This document shows, in pieces, positions 53,241 through 64,000 of a DNA stretch of 64,000 nucleotides. Below the pieces are notes generated by a model. It was not told the origin of the DNA. It ran no database searches and saw only the letters and a list, made by a program, of their open reading frames with translations. The position numbers were made by a program, and so were the translations under genes. Source of the DNA: Haematococcus lacustris. Taxonomy: Eukaryota > Chlorophyta > Chlorophyceae > Chlamydomonadales > Haematococcaceae. How positions within the stretch are numbered: position 1 is the stretch's first letter; each line of letters begins with the position of its first letter. The DNA is taken from NCBI GenBank assembly GCA_030144725.1, contig JASKMD010000008.1, positions 7,805,705 through 7,869,704 of the forward strand, read 5' to 3'.

Positions 53241-56200
53241 ATGGGCGGACACCAGGCTGCCGGCAGGCCAGTTCGCATTACCAGCTGCCAGGCGGTGTCT
53301 CGCTGCCAATCTTCCCACAGTCGGGCTGCGTCATACCCAGCGCCTGGTGTGACGCGACCCACGTTCAGCGCGGCAGCACCATGCTTCTCAAGAAGCATTG
53401 CCAGCCAGCAATGTGTGACGCACCTGCGACCACCTTGTCAGCGACGTGGGGCCTTGCGAATAGCACATGCCCTACCTACAACCCTCCAAGCTGCAGCCTC
53501 GCTGCTAGACAGTACCCAGCCCTTTGCACGTGATTCTGTGCTGTGCATCATTGCTGGCTTGGCATCAGTCGTTTGGACAAAGTTGTTCGACCTGCTGGTC
53601 AAGAAGAACTTGCTGGAGCAGGTAGACGACATGGTAGTGCCTAACGTTGCTGCAGCTGGCAGCCATGCGCTACACGGCAGCTGCGAGCTCATTAAACAGT
53701 GTAGTGGTTGTGGGGTTATCGCATATGCAGAAGCTGAGCCGCAAGCTGGTGCATGCTACTGTTGGCCCCCTCTTCGTGATGGCCTGGCCGCTATTCAGGT
53801 GAGGCCCTGGGGTGGCAGGCAGGCCAGGGGCAGCATGCAGGTTCTGGCCGGAGGCAAGGCCCCCTCCCAGGCAGCCTCAGTGCCAATGTCAGGTCAGCTC
53901 AAGGCGCACAGCCCTGATGGGCAGGCCCCATGGCACCGCGGCCTTGCTTGTCAACGCTTCAGGAGCAGGAGGACAACCTGCTGGGTCAGCCCCCTGAACA
54001 AACAGCACCCTGGGCCCTGTGCTGGTGTCCGCCCTCCAGCACTAGAGCTCCGCCACCAGCACTAGAGCAGGTGTGCAGGCTCAGCGGTGTGGCCTTGCAC
54101 CAGTGTGCCTCTTGGCAGCTGAGCCGCATGCTTCCCCATGGCCTGTGCAGCTGAGGAGCAGGGGGTGTGTGACTGCGTGCAGCATGTCGCCCAGCGCCCC
54201 CATGTGGGCGGCTGTCGTGCCGGCTGCCAATGCCGTGCGCCTGGCGGCAGTGGGCAGCGGCGTGTGGGAGGATCCTGGCCTGGTGGCCAGCGTGTCCAGG
54301 GAGGGCGGCCGCAGGGAGCTGCTCAAGGTGACAGGCAGCCTAGCTGGAGGGATGCGTGCAGGCAGGAGCAGACTGGGCAGGCTGGAGGGAGGGGAAAAAG
54401 GGGAGGGAGGGGCGAGAAGAGGGATAAGGAGGGGGTACAGAGGAGGAGAATAGGAGGTAGGGGGTAGGGGTAAGGGCAGGAGGGGGGTAATGAGAAGTGG
54501 GGGCAGGTTTGGGGTGGGCGCAAAGGGGGGCAGCAGGTGCGGGCAGGCAGAGTGCAGCAGGAGGGGTGTGCCCAGGCTGAGGAGCTTGGCAGCAGCCTGG
54601 GCACGAGTGTATTTAAGTTACAAGTGGGACCTCATAGGGGGTTAGGGAAGACACACGGCTGGGCCAGGGCACACGCTTTGTGCTCCAGCTGCCAGGAGGG
54701 TGGCTGGGGGGTCAGCTAGAGAAAGGGATAGCTGGCTTAGTCCCAGGCTACCCTGTGTCCCTGAGCCTGTGGGAGCCACCCCCATGCACTGATGCCTGAC
54801 CCCCATGGCATGACACAGCTTGAGGCAAGCACACACACTGGTGCTTGGCAGGCTGCTGCTGCTGCTGGGCCTGGCGGTGCGGGGTCACTGCATTGATCAA
54901 GGGGCGGCTGTGCTGCTGCACCTCCTGCCTTGCCTGCCTTGGTCCCTACCACAGTGCAAGGCAAGCGCCGCCAGGCTGACCTGAGGGCTGCTGCTGCAGG
55001 GCCCGCTGTGCTACTGCGGCGTGCTGGTGCTGGCCACGCTGCTGGCCTGGAGGTCGCACCCCGCAGGTGGGCTGTGCGCAGCCATGTGTGACTGGTGTTG
55101 ACTGGTGTGGCCCCACCAGCATGTGTTGACTGGTGCTGGTGCTGGTGCTGGTGCTGGTGTCCACACAGTGTGACTGGTGTCCACACAGTGTGACTGGTGT
55201 AACCCATGTGTGACTGGTGCTGGTGCTGGTGCTGGTGCTGGTGCTGGCAGTCACACTGGTGTGGCCCCTGCTGTTGCCACCACCTGCCCAGCCCCTCCCT
55301 CCTAGGCTAAGCTAGCCATGCAGCTGCTGCGTGAGGCGGAAGTAAGGGTGTTTGACGGACGGCCAAGTGCATGGAGGGTGCCGGGCTGGGCGCCGCACGA
55401 GACTGCCCAGGCAGGGCACACCCAGGACAAGGCTGATGTGCCACTGCTGCCTGTGCCATTGGCCCTGCTGCTGCTGCTGCTCCTGCCCCTGCTGCTGCTC
55501 TCACTGCTGCTGCTCCTGCTGCCGCCTTGGCCCCACCTGCTGTCAGGCCTGGTGGCGGTGTCCATGATGTGTGGGGGGGACGGGCTGGCGGACATTGTGG
55601 GCCGCCGCTATGGCGCCACCAACAAGCTTGCCTGGAACCCGGCCAAGAGCGCTGCAGGCAGTCTGGCCATGCTGCTGGGCGGCACCACCATGGCACTGGG
55701 GTGAGCGGGCCTGGCCTGGCCTGGACCCAGCGCTAGTCAGACATGGCCCTGGCCAGTGGCCGTGACTCATGAATGGCTGGGCCTGGCTCGCAGGCAGGCA
55801 GGGGTGAGGGCATGGGCTGGGTGGGCTGGGGTGCCTGAGCCAGGCCAGGGGTGGGTGCTCCTCCCACAGTTGTTGTGGACATGGCATTGGGTGTGGGGAG
55901 TGATGCAGGCGGGGGTAGGGGAGAGGGTGGACTGTGGTGAAGGGGAAGGGAGCCAAGTGAAGGGGCAGGTGAAGGTGGCGAGAGGTGAAGGTGAAGGTGC
56001 AGGGGCAGGTGCAGGTGCAGGTGCATGGAGCCAAGGTGTGGTTAGGGCCAGGCGCTGTGGATGTTGCTTCTGGGACAGATAACCTGTGCAGGCGGGAGGG
56101 GTGTGGGGTGTACCTTCCCCGCCCTGCCCTGCCCCGCCCCTCGCCCCACCGTGCCCTGGGTCTGTCAGGCTGGCCTGGCTGCCGCCCTTGCTGCAGGCTG

Positions 56201-56873
56201 CTGACGCTGTTCTGGAGCCTCGGCTACTTGACCTGGTCCCAGGCTAGAGGCCCCCTGGACCTGCTGCCCCAGGTGTTGGTCTGCAGTGCAGTGGCCACGC
56301 TGGTGGAGTCCCTGCCCATCAACCATGTGAGGGTTGTGGGGGTATGGGGCAGCAGCCAACCAGCCTGGGCTGGCTATGCCGGGTGATCAGGCTCGAGAGT
56401 GGGGGTGGGCTGCTGTGGATGTTGCCAGCTGAGGGAGTGAAGTGCTACATGGGGGGTGGGATTTATGATTGGAGGTGATAGGGGTGGTATTGGGGGTGGT
56501 GGGGGTAGGGTGGCTGTCGAGGTCAAGGCTTTGGGGGTCTGAGTAACGGCAGTGGTGGTGATGGTGGTGGTGATGGTGGTGGTGGTCCAGTTAGCTGTGA
56601 GTTCACAAGAGCTGCTGTGCCTCATACCACAGTGCTTGTCCAGGTTGCATGAGCCTGGTCTGCGCAACTTTGGCTGTGTGCTGACCTGTGAAGTGGGTGA
56701 CTGAGTCCAGGCTGCATTATCTAAGGAGTGTGTACACACATGTTTGTCTCTGCTGGGGTGCTGGCAGGTGTGGGATTTGAGGCCACTACCCCTGTCCCCT
56801 GCAGGTATTGGACGACAATTGGACCGTGCCGCTGGTGGCCGCTGTTTTTGCGGTCGCGCTTTTACCTACGTGA
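53241..56873 (+). CDS. VTE5: Phytol kinase (VTE5-like), seven exons, complete
   Basis: Exons 53241-53621, 53731-53798, 54183-54327, 55000-55066, 55547-55700, 56197-56326 and 56805-56873 join in phase to 337 residues. Residues 1 to about 85 are Arg/Ser/Ala-rich, like a plastid transit peptide. Landmarks shared with plant VTE5 and farnesol kinases: KLFDLLVKKNLLEQKLSRKL, VHATVGPLFVMAWPLF, SREGGRRELLKGPLCY, MMCGGDGLADIVGRRYG, NKLAWNPAKSAAGSLAMLLG, LGYLTW, ATLVESLPINH and LDDNWTVPLVAAVFA. The enzyme phosphorylates phytol from chlorophyll breakdown to phytyl phosphate for tocopherol and phylloquinone synthesis, in plastid membranes (several hydrophobic segments). All introns are GT-AG. Only the start Met is uncertain. 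Confidence 0.93.
55108..55256. repeat. GGTGCT / GTGTGACTGGTGTCCACACA minisatellite in phytol kinase intron 4
   Basis: Hexamer GGTGCT runs (five to six units, twice) surround repeated GTGACTGGTGTCCACACA units. Confidence 0.85.
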
Positions 56874-57109
56874 CACATCTATATGACGCTGCCGGCGACC
56901 TTGCGGTTGTTTAGGCATGCCTTCTGGCGCCCCCCTCCCTGCCCCAGGACCCAGCAGCTGGCAAAGAGCGGGCACGTGGCAGTGGCGTCCACTATGTATG
57001 TCGGCCTTCCCACTCAGGCACCTTCCAGCTGGCCAGGTGGAAGGCACCCTGCACATGTGGCATAATCGAACCCCGCACATAGCACTTGGCACCTGGCTTG
57101 GCATCTTGC

Positions 57110-57159
57110 TGTAACGGCGCATGTTGATGGGACCCCGCTCGTGTAAGACTGCACTGTAA
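57110..57159 (+). promoter_or_regulatory. Candidate polyadenylation signals (TGTAA) of the phytol kinase gene
   Basis: TGTAA occurs at 57110, 57142 and 57155, about 240-290 nt after the stop codon. TGTAA is the usual poly(A) signal in chlorophycean algae. Assignment by position only. Confidence 0.35.
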
Positions 57160-57651
57160 GAAATGCACAAACACTCAGTTCGCTAAGAGTCAGACATGCA
57201 AGCCATTTCAGAAGATGCAAGCCGTCCATGCGGTCCGTGGATTCGCCATCTGTGGCGTTTTCTGCCTTGCGCTTCTTCCGCTATGGCTGCAGCGCACTGG
57301 CACCTGTCAAGGCAGCGCCGGGCTCCTTCTGAGGGCAGCCCGGGCAGTGTGCATTGGGGCGAGTCGCTACTTGCCTGGTGGCTGCTTTTCGCCTGCTGCT
57401 GCCATCGCGCTGCGATCTGACTGGGGGCAGCATCCGGCACTCTCAGGTTTTCAAGTTTTGATCCCTACAGCCCTCATGCAACACCAAAATAAAGCATGAG
57501 TTGTAATCAAACACAGGCTGCGAGATAATTGTTGTAAAGGCTACTGACAGTGTGCCTAATGCCCACTTCAGCTCAGCCTTCTGGTGTGTGTGCCTCCAGG
57601 CTACTACTAGCAAGAGCTCTACCCTACTCTATAGCTCTTACTCACACACAT

Positions 57652-57666
57652 CCCCTTTGTGAGGGG
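57652..57666 (-). other. Conserved 3' hairpin of family 2
   Basis: On the minus strand CCCCTCACAAAGGGG, 41 nt after the stop codon, as in the 25.8-kb copy. Confidence 0.6.
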
Positions 57667-57706
57667 TTTTGTACTTTGTTTTCTTGGATTGTCTTGCTGT
57701 AGCTGG

Positions 57707-59444
57707 CTATTGCCGCCACTTGCGCCGCCACTTACGCAACAGGGCCTTGTCACGCAAGTACACCCACTCCTGGCCTGGCCGGCCTGGCTTTGGCATTGCT
57801 GGGCGGCCGTCCCAGTAGCACAGCTCAGTGGGGCGTGGCCCTGGGCCGACTGCACAGCGGCGGATGTTCAGCGCGGCTGAGACGTCCCGGTCGTAGAACC
57901 TGCACATGGTGTGGGAGATGCATGAAGTCAAGTCATGTGCCATGTCATGTGTCACCTCATGTGGGATATGTTGCAGCCATGTACATGTGCATTGTCTGGT
58001 CATTGCTTACCTGATGTTGTAGCTTGTTGAGCTCATCAAGCCCCTGACTTGGGAACGCTTCGCCTCGCTGTACACTGGCCGCAGCCACCTGCATGGACAC
58101 ATGGGGCAATGCACATTTGTAAGATTCATTCCTTACCTTCACAATCTTGACCCTACCAAGCCGCCTTCACTCCACCACCTCCAAGCACTACCCTGGCCCT
58201 CCCCCACTGACCCTCTCACCTGAAGGACTCAGGCGGCTGCCCAGGCAAGGCCTCACTGGGGTGGCTGTAGGCTGAGCTGACCCGGCTTGTGCTAGGCCCT
58301 TGGTGTCTATGAAGACATGCCGAGCCTGGCACTTGCTGGTGGGGGTGAGGGCATAGGGTGTGGGGGGGCGGGGGGGCCTTGGCAGCAGCCCTGGGTTGGT
58401 GAGCTCAGCCTGCTGCCAAGGCACCATATCCAGCTGCCAGGCTGCCATGGCTGCCTCCATCTCTCTGGTAGTGTGCACCGCATGGCGCAGCAGCCGGCCC
58501 CGGTTGACTGGATCCTCCACCCAGTCGTCATCCACCCTCTCCCCCTCCTCAAGCCCCAGCAGGCCCCGTTGCAAAGCCACCTCAGCCTGCATGGCTGGAG
58601 TCGGCACCACCCCACCCTCCCCCACCAGCCAGCTGACGTCCAGGCCGCACACCATGCGGCGCACATAGGTGCACTCCCGCTTTGACCAGGCTGGCAGGTG
58701 CCCATCACCCTCGACCCCCCAGAATCCAAATCTGCGCCGGTGTTCCTCAGTGCCCACCAGGACCTTTGCCCCAGCCAGGGACACAGACTTCTTGAGCCTG
58801 CCAGCGAAGAGCAGGGTGAGCATGTTGCTGAAAGCTGTCTCCAGCTGCTTGCCGACGTGGTCCACCATGTTGCTGTCAGACAGGTGGCGGGGGATTGCTG
58901 CGAGGCGGGCGCGGAGGTCAGGGTGCGCGGCCAGCACGGCAGCCACTGCCGCGTTTGGCTGAGTGTTTGCGCCGTTTCCGGGCAGGCCGCGGACCAGCTG
59001 CAGGAACAGGTTCCTGCAGCTGAGGTCCGGGATGGCTGCCTGGGAGACTGGGATGTCTGTGTACACGGGCTGGTCGTGCAGGCCCAGCGGGTCGGCTACG
59101 CGAATGGTAAACAAGCCGCGCACGAGTAAGCCCAACAGCAGGCTGGCGAGCACCCCACGCTCGCTGATGGCCTCCACTCGTGGCTGCACAGCGTCGGCCA
59201 GGAAGGCATCCCAAAGCGCTTGCGGGAGGTGGTCGATGAGGTGGGCTAACTTGGCCTTTCTTGCGTGGTATGTGTTATCCCTATCGCGGGCAGCGCGGGC
59301 CTCTCCGGAAGCCTTTTTATTTCGCTGCGCCTCGGTGAGGTCCGGCTGTAGTGCCTCGTCGCGGTCCTCAATGTCACTGTCCGGGTCCTCCGGCACTGGC
59401 CTAGGCACGGTTCGTCTTTTTTTCTTAGCCATAGAAAACAACAT
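57707..59444 (-). pseudogene. Fanzor family 2 nuclease, N-terminal exon plus C-terminal RuvC-III exons
   Basis: The N-terminal exon runs from ATG 59444 (or 59432, MAKKKRRTVPRPV) to a GTGAGA donor at 58220, ending with YALTPTSKCQARHVFIDTKG, a segment equivalent to FTLTPMARVGVHFIKVDSR of family 1. Exon 58088-58011 gives PVYSEAKRSQVRGLMSSTSY and exon 57899-57707 gives FYDRDVSAALNIRRC (RuvC-III) to WRRKWRQ-stop; these two join in phase (AG|G). The N-terminal exon ends in phase 1 and does not fit the next exon. No GIDPG or equivalent occurs between, so the RuvC-I/II exons were deleted. The protein cannot be a functional nuclease as it stands. Confidence 0.78.
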
Positions 59445-59577
59445 CGTCAAGCCATCACAAATACTAGGAATTGTTAGTTTTGTTTGTTACTTTTATTGTA
59501 TTAGTGTATATTGAGACGTGTATCCTGGATTTAGACATGTATCCTGAAGTTAGGACTGTATTAACAGGCTTTGGGAG

Positions 59578-61590
59578 TTTCCCTGGAGTTCCTCAGAACC
59601 CAACAGAGCAGCTGCTCGCAGAATTTGCCGCAAGGCCTTCACTCTCCCTCGCGTCTAGGGCTAGGGCTACAGGCGTTTAACACCTGGCACAACGAGTGCA
59701 CTTTCAGGTTTCAGGTTTTCAGTAGATACGTTCAGATTTTCAGTGAAAACAAAACTTTCAGCGAAAATCTAACTGAAAATCTGAAAGTCTCACAACACTG
59801 CCAGCAGCACCTTAACACCATTTGACTAGTCCCGCTATTGACCCCTAGTGGTCCCTAGTAGTCCGATTCAAATGGAGGCCTCAGTGAGGGACGAGGGGGC
59901 TAGAACAAGTCAGAGGACACTCTGGAAGATAGGCACGCGTTGCGAGTTTCATGCTTGTCTGCTAGGCTAGTGCTAGTGCGTATTCAAGTCCTTTGAATAT
60001 TGTCGGGATGAGCGATTTGCTGCTTGGGCCCCAAGTTGGGTGCATGGGCAAGCCCTGCAGCCATAGTGCAGAAGAGGGAGAAGAAGCCTAAGAGCCAGAG
60101 GCTGAACTGCTATTGTGGGCGTCAAGCTTTGCAAGGCTGATGACCTAGGGTTTCCGCTGTTAATGTTCACCCGCTGCACTTCACGCACGCGATGGGATCA
60201 ACTTCAGGTCCGCATCGCAGCCAACATTGCCGCATCACTGAGGCAGGTTTCATTCAGTGAAGGTCTGTCTCCCGCGCTGCATCGCCCCTCGCAGATGGAG
60301 CCGCAACAGGGAGTGCCTACGACCCCTCCATGGCATCGCAGCACCTCTACCTGGGATCAAGTAGGATCCTGACGGGTTTCAATGAGTGATGATGGAGGAC
60401 AGTTGTTGTTAATTGTTGTTCTTGTATTGTCATGGGTTGGGTATGTTTGGCACTGCCCCAATGAGATAAGCAGTGCCAAGGCAGTGCTTGACCCATGTGT
60501 GGGCTACAGCAAGGTGAGCTGCTTGCCATGTTGGCCCGTTAGACGCCTTGCCGTGGACAATAAAGACGTCGGCTTGAGGGCGGGGGTTACTCTAAGCCTA
60601 AGCAGAGGCACAGAGGCACTTGTATGTGCATCAGTGAGCTTGACATGAGCAAAGAGCTCTACCTATGCACTCCATGGAGCATTACCAACTGCAAATGGGC
60701 TGCCACTTGAGGGCTGCCAGGGAGCATAGCTGTACAATTGCTTGCAAGCAGTGTGAGAGTGTGATGCAAGCTGCTTGCACACACCCAGATGTGCAAGACT
60801 TGTCCTGTGGTGGCAGCTCAGAGCTGGAGGAGGGGAGCAGCCACACCCTGCCGGTACTGATCATGGAGGGTAGGTCATCAACACCCAGCCTACGGCATCA
60901 CCCACATCACCCAGCCTCCAGCATCAGCAGCAATGTGTTGACTCTGTCCATGATGTCATCGCACCACACCGCACCGCACCGCACCGCACAACATGCCTTG
61001 ACTAGGTTGGGAGCCCACATGCAGGCGTGGTGTTGCTGCCAGGCTGCAAGCTGCCCCTGATGACCGTGAGTGGGGAGGAGGTGGGTGTCCTGTGTTGACG
61101 CCTGGTGGGGGCATGCTGTACAGCCAGGCTGATGGCGTGAAGGCTGCAGCCACTAGGGCAAGGGACCGCCTAGCGACTGCACTAGCTTGAAGCGCCCAGG
61201 CCTTCGCACATACCCAGCCTTTGAGCCAAAGCCTGGGATGTGCTGTGATGTCAGCCCAGGCAGGCAACATAGCTAATTTAACATGGATCGAAGTGATGAC
61301 TGTGGGTGACCTCACTTACACCTCACTTACACCTCAACGGCAGCCCCTAGAGTGCTCAGCCCTACTGCTGCCGGGATGTTAGCCCAGGGCAGGCACCTGC
61401 TGCCTGGTCCCAGGTGCAGACTGCCACACAGCCTCCATGCGCCCAGTCAGGCCACCATGCCCAGAATACACCGCACAGGCCCAGGCTGTGCCCTGTCACG
61501 GTGTTGTGTGCCCTGATGTGCCTGGTATGTGCTGCCTGGTGTGGGTGTTGCGTTGATGGGCCCTGGTGCTGTGCCCCTGGTGCTGTGCAG
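59578..61590. other. No gene recognised; short inverted repeat and a Fanzor-type terminus
   Basis: 59731-59744 (TTCAGATTTTCAGT) and 59772-59785 are a perfect 14-bp inverted repeat. 59870-59900 carries AAATGGAGGCCTCAGTGAGG and GACGAGGGGGCT, the terminus shared by Fanzor elements A-G. About 40 bp at 60272-60310 recur inverted at 39224-39262 and 41459-41497. No gene is recognised in 59.9-61.6 kb. Confidence 0.5.
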
Positions 61591-62763
61591 GTCAACGCGC
61601 TGCGCCTGGCACTCGCCCAGCCCCCGCCCCTGCACCGCCTCATAGTGGTGGTGAGCTGTGGGGCTGAGGAGGCAGCAGTGATCCTCCTTACCTTGTTCAC
61701 AGGCTTCAACCTGACTCAGGCTCAGGTTCTGACCTTTAACTTCATAGCTCAAAGTCAACATACCTACGTCGAACAACCACAGTGGAACAGAACGGCCAAC
61801 ATATGCCCTGGGGGGCAGGTGACATTGCAGGGGGCGGGCAGCCGTGCGCCCAAACCAAACAAGACACAGAGCTGTGAGCATGTGTGTGGGGGTGCAGCGG
61901 CAAGGCCTGTGGCCCGTCGCAAGGCCTGTGGCCCTACAGCTTGGACAGCAGCTGGCAGGGCCCCCAGCCCTAGTGCTGAAAGGCTTTAAGAGAACACCCC
62001 AGACTAGCTTGCCTGCCCCCTGCCCCCTGCCCCCTGCCCCCTTACCCCTACCCCCTACCCCCACACTGTGTTCAGGCACCCCGCCCCCTGCCCCCTGTCT
62101 GCCCCCTGCCCCTGCAGCTGTACCGTCACCCCAGCAGTGGGGCCCGCCGCGGAGCCGTTGCCCGCTGCGGCTGCAGTGCCGAGCTGAGGCAGCTGGAGCA
62201 GGGCAGCCCCGCCTCCCCTGCCTGGAGGGCCCTGGCACTGGGGCGACAGCGAGTGGCCCTGCAGGGCGGCGGCCAGCTGGCCAATGTGAGCGGCCTGCCA
62301 CCTGCATGCAGCCTGCCCAGGGCAGGGGCAGGCAAAGAGCCAGGCACGCTTCGCCAAGACATGGCACGCACACAATCGCCTGCATCTGCCCGTGGACAAC
62401 TACACCAGCAAAGCTGTTTCTGCTGGTCATCTTGCACCCGCTGCTGCTGCACCTGCTGCTGCCGCAGCGCACTGGATGGCTTAACCAGCAGGGGCAAGCG
62501 CCAGCCTGTGGTGTGTGGGCCTTGCTCCCCCCAGCAGCCCCACCTCAGCAGCCATAGCTGCCACGCCCAGCAAGGGCAGCTCCTGCCCGCCCTGGCCCCT
62601 GGCCCGTGGCACCCGGCCCACTCGTCCTCTCAGCTCAGCCTCTGCACCCCAGCAGCCTGAGCAAGGGCCCTCCCTCCCCCTGCATGCATGCATGCAGGGC
62701 CAAGTGCGGGTCACAGTGCTGCCACTAGGAGCTACCGGGCCGCTGCCCTGGCCCTTCAAGTGC
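61591..62763 (+). CDS. Unrecognised gene, three candidate exons
   Basis: Phase-0 exons after clear CAG acceptors: 61591-61650 (VNALRLALAQPPPLHRLIVV), 62118-62285 (LYRHPSSGARRGAVARCGCS, AELRQLEQGSPASPAWRALA) and 62698 to about 62763 (GQVRVTVLPLGATGPLPWPF). Each of the first two ends at GTGAGC. Start, stop and family are unknown. The region is GC-rich, so some of this could be chance. Confidence 0.3.
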
Positions 62764-63149
62764 GTGCGCCTGACCCCTGACCCCAGCCCCCACACTACCC
62801 CCAGCCCCCAGCCCCGGCCCTGGCCCTGTCGTGGCAGTGTCAGGGCACTCTGCAAGAATTGTGGTGTAGCGATGCTGGCAATGCGGCAACGTCTATGCGG
62901 AAAGGGTTGTGGATGTTGACACGCCCTTTCTGATGTCCTCCCCCAGCCCTGACCCCACCCCAGCCGGCGGCCCTGGCCCCAGCACAGCCTGGCGCACCCC
63001 GCATCACCCTGTCCTCCCTGCCAGTGTCTAGCACCTGGGCGGTCGTAGTCCTGGCCATGCCTGTGGCCAGCATGCAATGTGAAGGCCAGGGCAGGGTACT
63101 CAAGCACAGGGGCCAGGGCAGCGGGGTGTGGGCAGGACTACAGCAGGCT

Positions 63150-63222
63150 GCCACCACCATCACCACCACCACCACCACCACCACCACCACCACCGCCACC
63201 ACCACCACCACCGCCACCACCA

Positions 63223-63254
<32 letters not shown>

Positions 63255-63417
63255 GCCACCGCCACCGCCACCGCCACCGCCACCGCCACCGCCACCGCCA
63301 CCGCCACCGCCACCGCCACCGCCACCGCCACCGCCACCGCCACCACCATCACCACCACCACCACCACCACCACCACCACCACCACCACCACCACCACCAC
63401 CACCACCACCACCACCG
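63150..63417. repeat. CAC / CCACCG trinucleotide array
   Basis: About 90 triplets: mainly CAC at both ends with a central block of about 20 CCACCG units. The frames read poly-His, poly-Pro or poly-Thr and should not be taken as genes. Confidence 0.97.
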
Positions 63418-63487
63418 CTTGGTAGTGGCCTGTCCACGCTGCTGCAACATACTAGCAACGCACAGAGGGCATAGAAGCCTCACACCG

Positions 63488-63521
63488 GGTAGGGTAGGGT
63501 AGGGTAGGGTAAGGTATGGTA
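63488..63521. repeat. GGGTA short tandem repeat
   Basis: Four perfect GGGTA units followed by degenerate ones; too short and of the wrong unit for an algal telomere. Confidence 0.8.
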
Positions 63522-63609
63522 GGCGGTGTGACCCGGCCTGCAGCGCGCAGCCCATCATTGCTTCCAGCTCTGGTGGTCCTCCATTAGGGCGTGGCCTACT
63601 GGCAGGAGG

Positions 63610-63939
63610 CTGAGGGGCTGCCTGTGGAGCAGCAGCTGCCAAGCATTCCACCCCTAGGCTCATACCGGCTCACACCAGCTCATACCTGCTTGTACCAGCG
63701 TGTTACTCCGCCACATCACTCTCGCACCTCCAAAGAGCACCTCCAAAGGGCACCTCAAGCTCCTGTGCTTGAGGCCTCAGGCTTTAAGCCGCCTATAGCT
63801 GATGACTTGATGGCTACAACAGCATGGCTACAGCACCTTGGCCCTCAGCAGCAGGGCTACAGCGGCCACCATGGCTGTGATGACACCAGGCTTGATCTGC
63901 GTGGCTTCTCACACAGCCGCTTGGTGCCTGGGCAGCGCC
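63610..63939 (-). repeat. 330-bp dispersed repeat, inverted partner at 48949-49278
   Basis: See 48949-49278. Homology ends at GGCTGAGGGGCTG on the left and GGTGCCTGGGCAGC on the right. Confidence 0.85.
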
Positions 63940-64000
63940 TCACCTCAGGAGGCAGTGGCACGGGGGTGTGCCTGTACAGCAAGGCGCAGGGGTCTACCCT

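Larger units (their letters stand above)
57456..59577 (-). mobile_element. Fanzor family 2 element, minus copy
   Basis: Inverted and nearly identical to 24533-26013 over the shared parts, but keeps more of the gene: the complete N-terminal exon and two C-terminal exons. The RuvC-I/II region between 58220 and 58088 is missing. Confidence 0.78.

Noticed and set aside
63079..63474. Poly-Pro, poly-His, poly-Thr and poly-Gly proteins
   Set aside because: Trinucleotide array open in all frames; no flanking coding evidence.
63488..63521. Telomeric repeat
   Set aside because: The GGGTA unit differs from TTTAGGG or TTTTAGGG and only a few copies are present.

Overview
The window looks like nuclear DNA of a chlorophyte green alga, probably a chlorophycean with a GC-rich, repeat-loaded genome (Haematococcus-like; the genus is a guess). 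The evidence is short exons split by GT-AG and some GC-AG introns, three plastid-related plant-type genes, SPPPP-type proline-rich coding sequence, CTG and GGGCA microsatellites, TGTAA motifs behind a gene, and eukaryotic transposons. Nothing indicates a bacterial origin.

Three host genes are recognised with confidence, all on the + strand and all rebuilt here from phase-consistent exons. They are a Root UVB Sensitive (RUS/DUF647) gene at 26.7-31.1 kb, a Whirly plastid ssDNA-binding protein at 44.3-46.7 kb, and a VTE5-like phytol kinase at 53.2-56.9 kb. Partial or unrecognised genes lie at 33.9-35.1 kb (+), 42.5-43.2 kb (+), 47.4-50.5 kb (-), 61.6-62.8 kb (+) and perhaps 2.8-3.1 kb (+).

Region by region: 0-0.45 kb holds a decayed Fanzor edge. 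3.5-14.4 kb is a 5'-truncated non-LTR retrotransposon (AP endonuclease, RT, PHD finger, RNase H) interrupted in frame by a complete 3,952-bp hAT transposon with perfect 8-bp target duplications and a rebuildable six-exon transposase. 15.1-22.3 kb is bounded by ~280-bp inverted arms and filled with tandem arrays of the palindrome CTACAGTACTGTAG, plus CTG/CCCCC and AGCCC satellites. From 22.8 kb to 59.6 kb the host genes are interleaved with many copies of Fanzor elements, the eukaryotic relatives of TnpB RNA-guided nucleases.

Two Fanzor families are visible. Family 1 (A 22.8-24.4, B 0-0.45, C 31.5-33.85, D 35.5-36.25, E 36.6-39.2, F 40.3-41.4, G 51.3-52.3 and relics near 49 kb) has an N-terminal nuclear localisation signal, introns, RuvC motifs and a conserved 3' hairpin. 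Family 2 (24.5-26.0 +, 57.5-59.6 -, and a tail at 52.8-53.0) keeps a long N-terminal domain but has lost RuvC-I. No copy in the window looks fully intact. Copies C and E carry complementary deletions. The conserved 3' non-coding hairpins are candidates for the guide-RNA scaffold or the transposon end.

A 2.2-kb tandem duplication (38.1-40.3 / 40.3-42.55 kb) copies the 3' half of Fanzor E together with the promoter and first codons of a coiled-coil gene. All product calls come from reading motifs; no database search was run.
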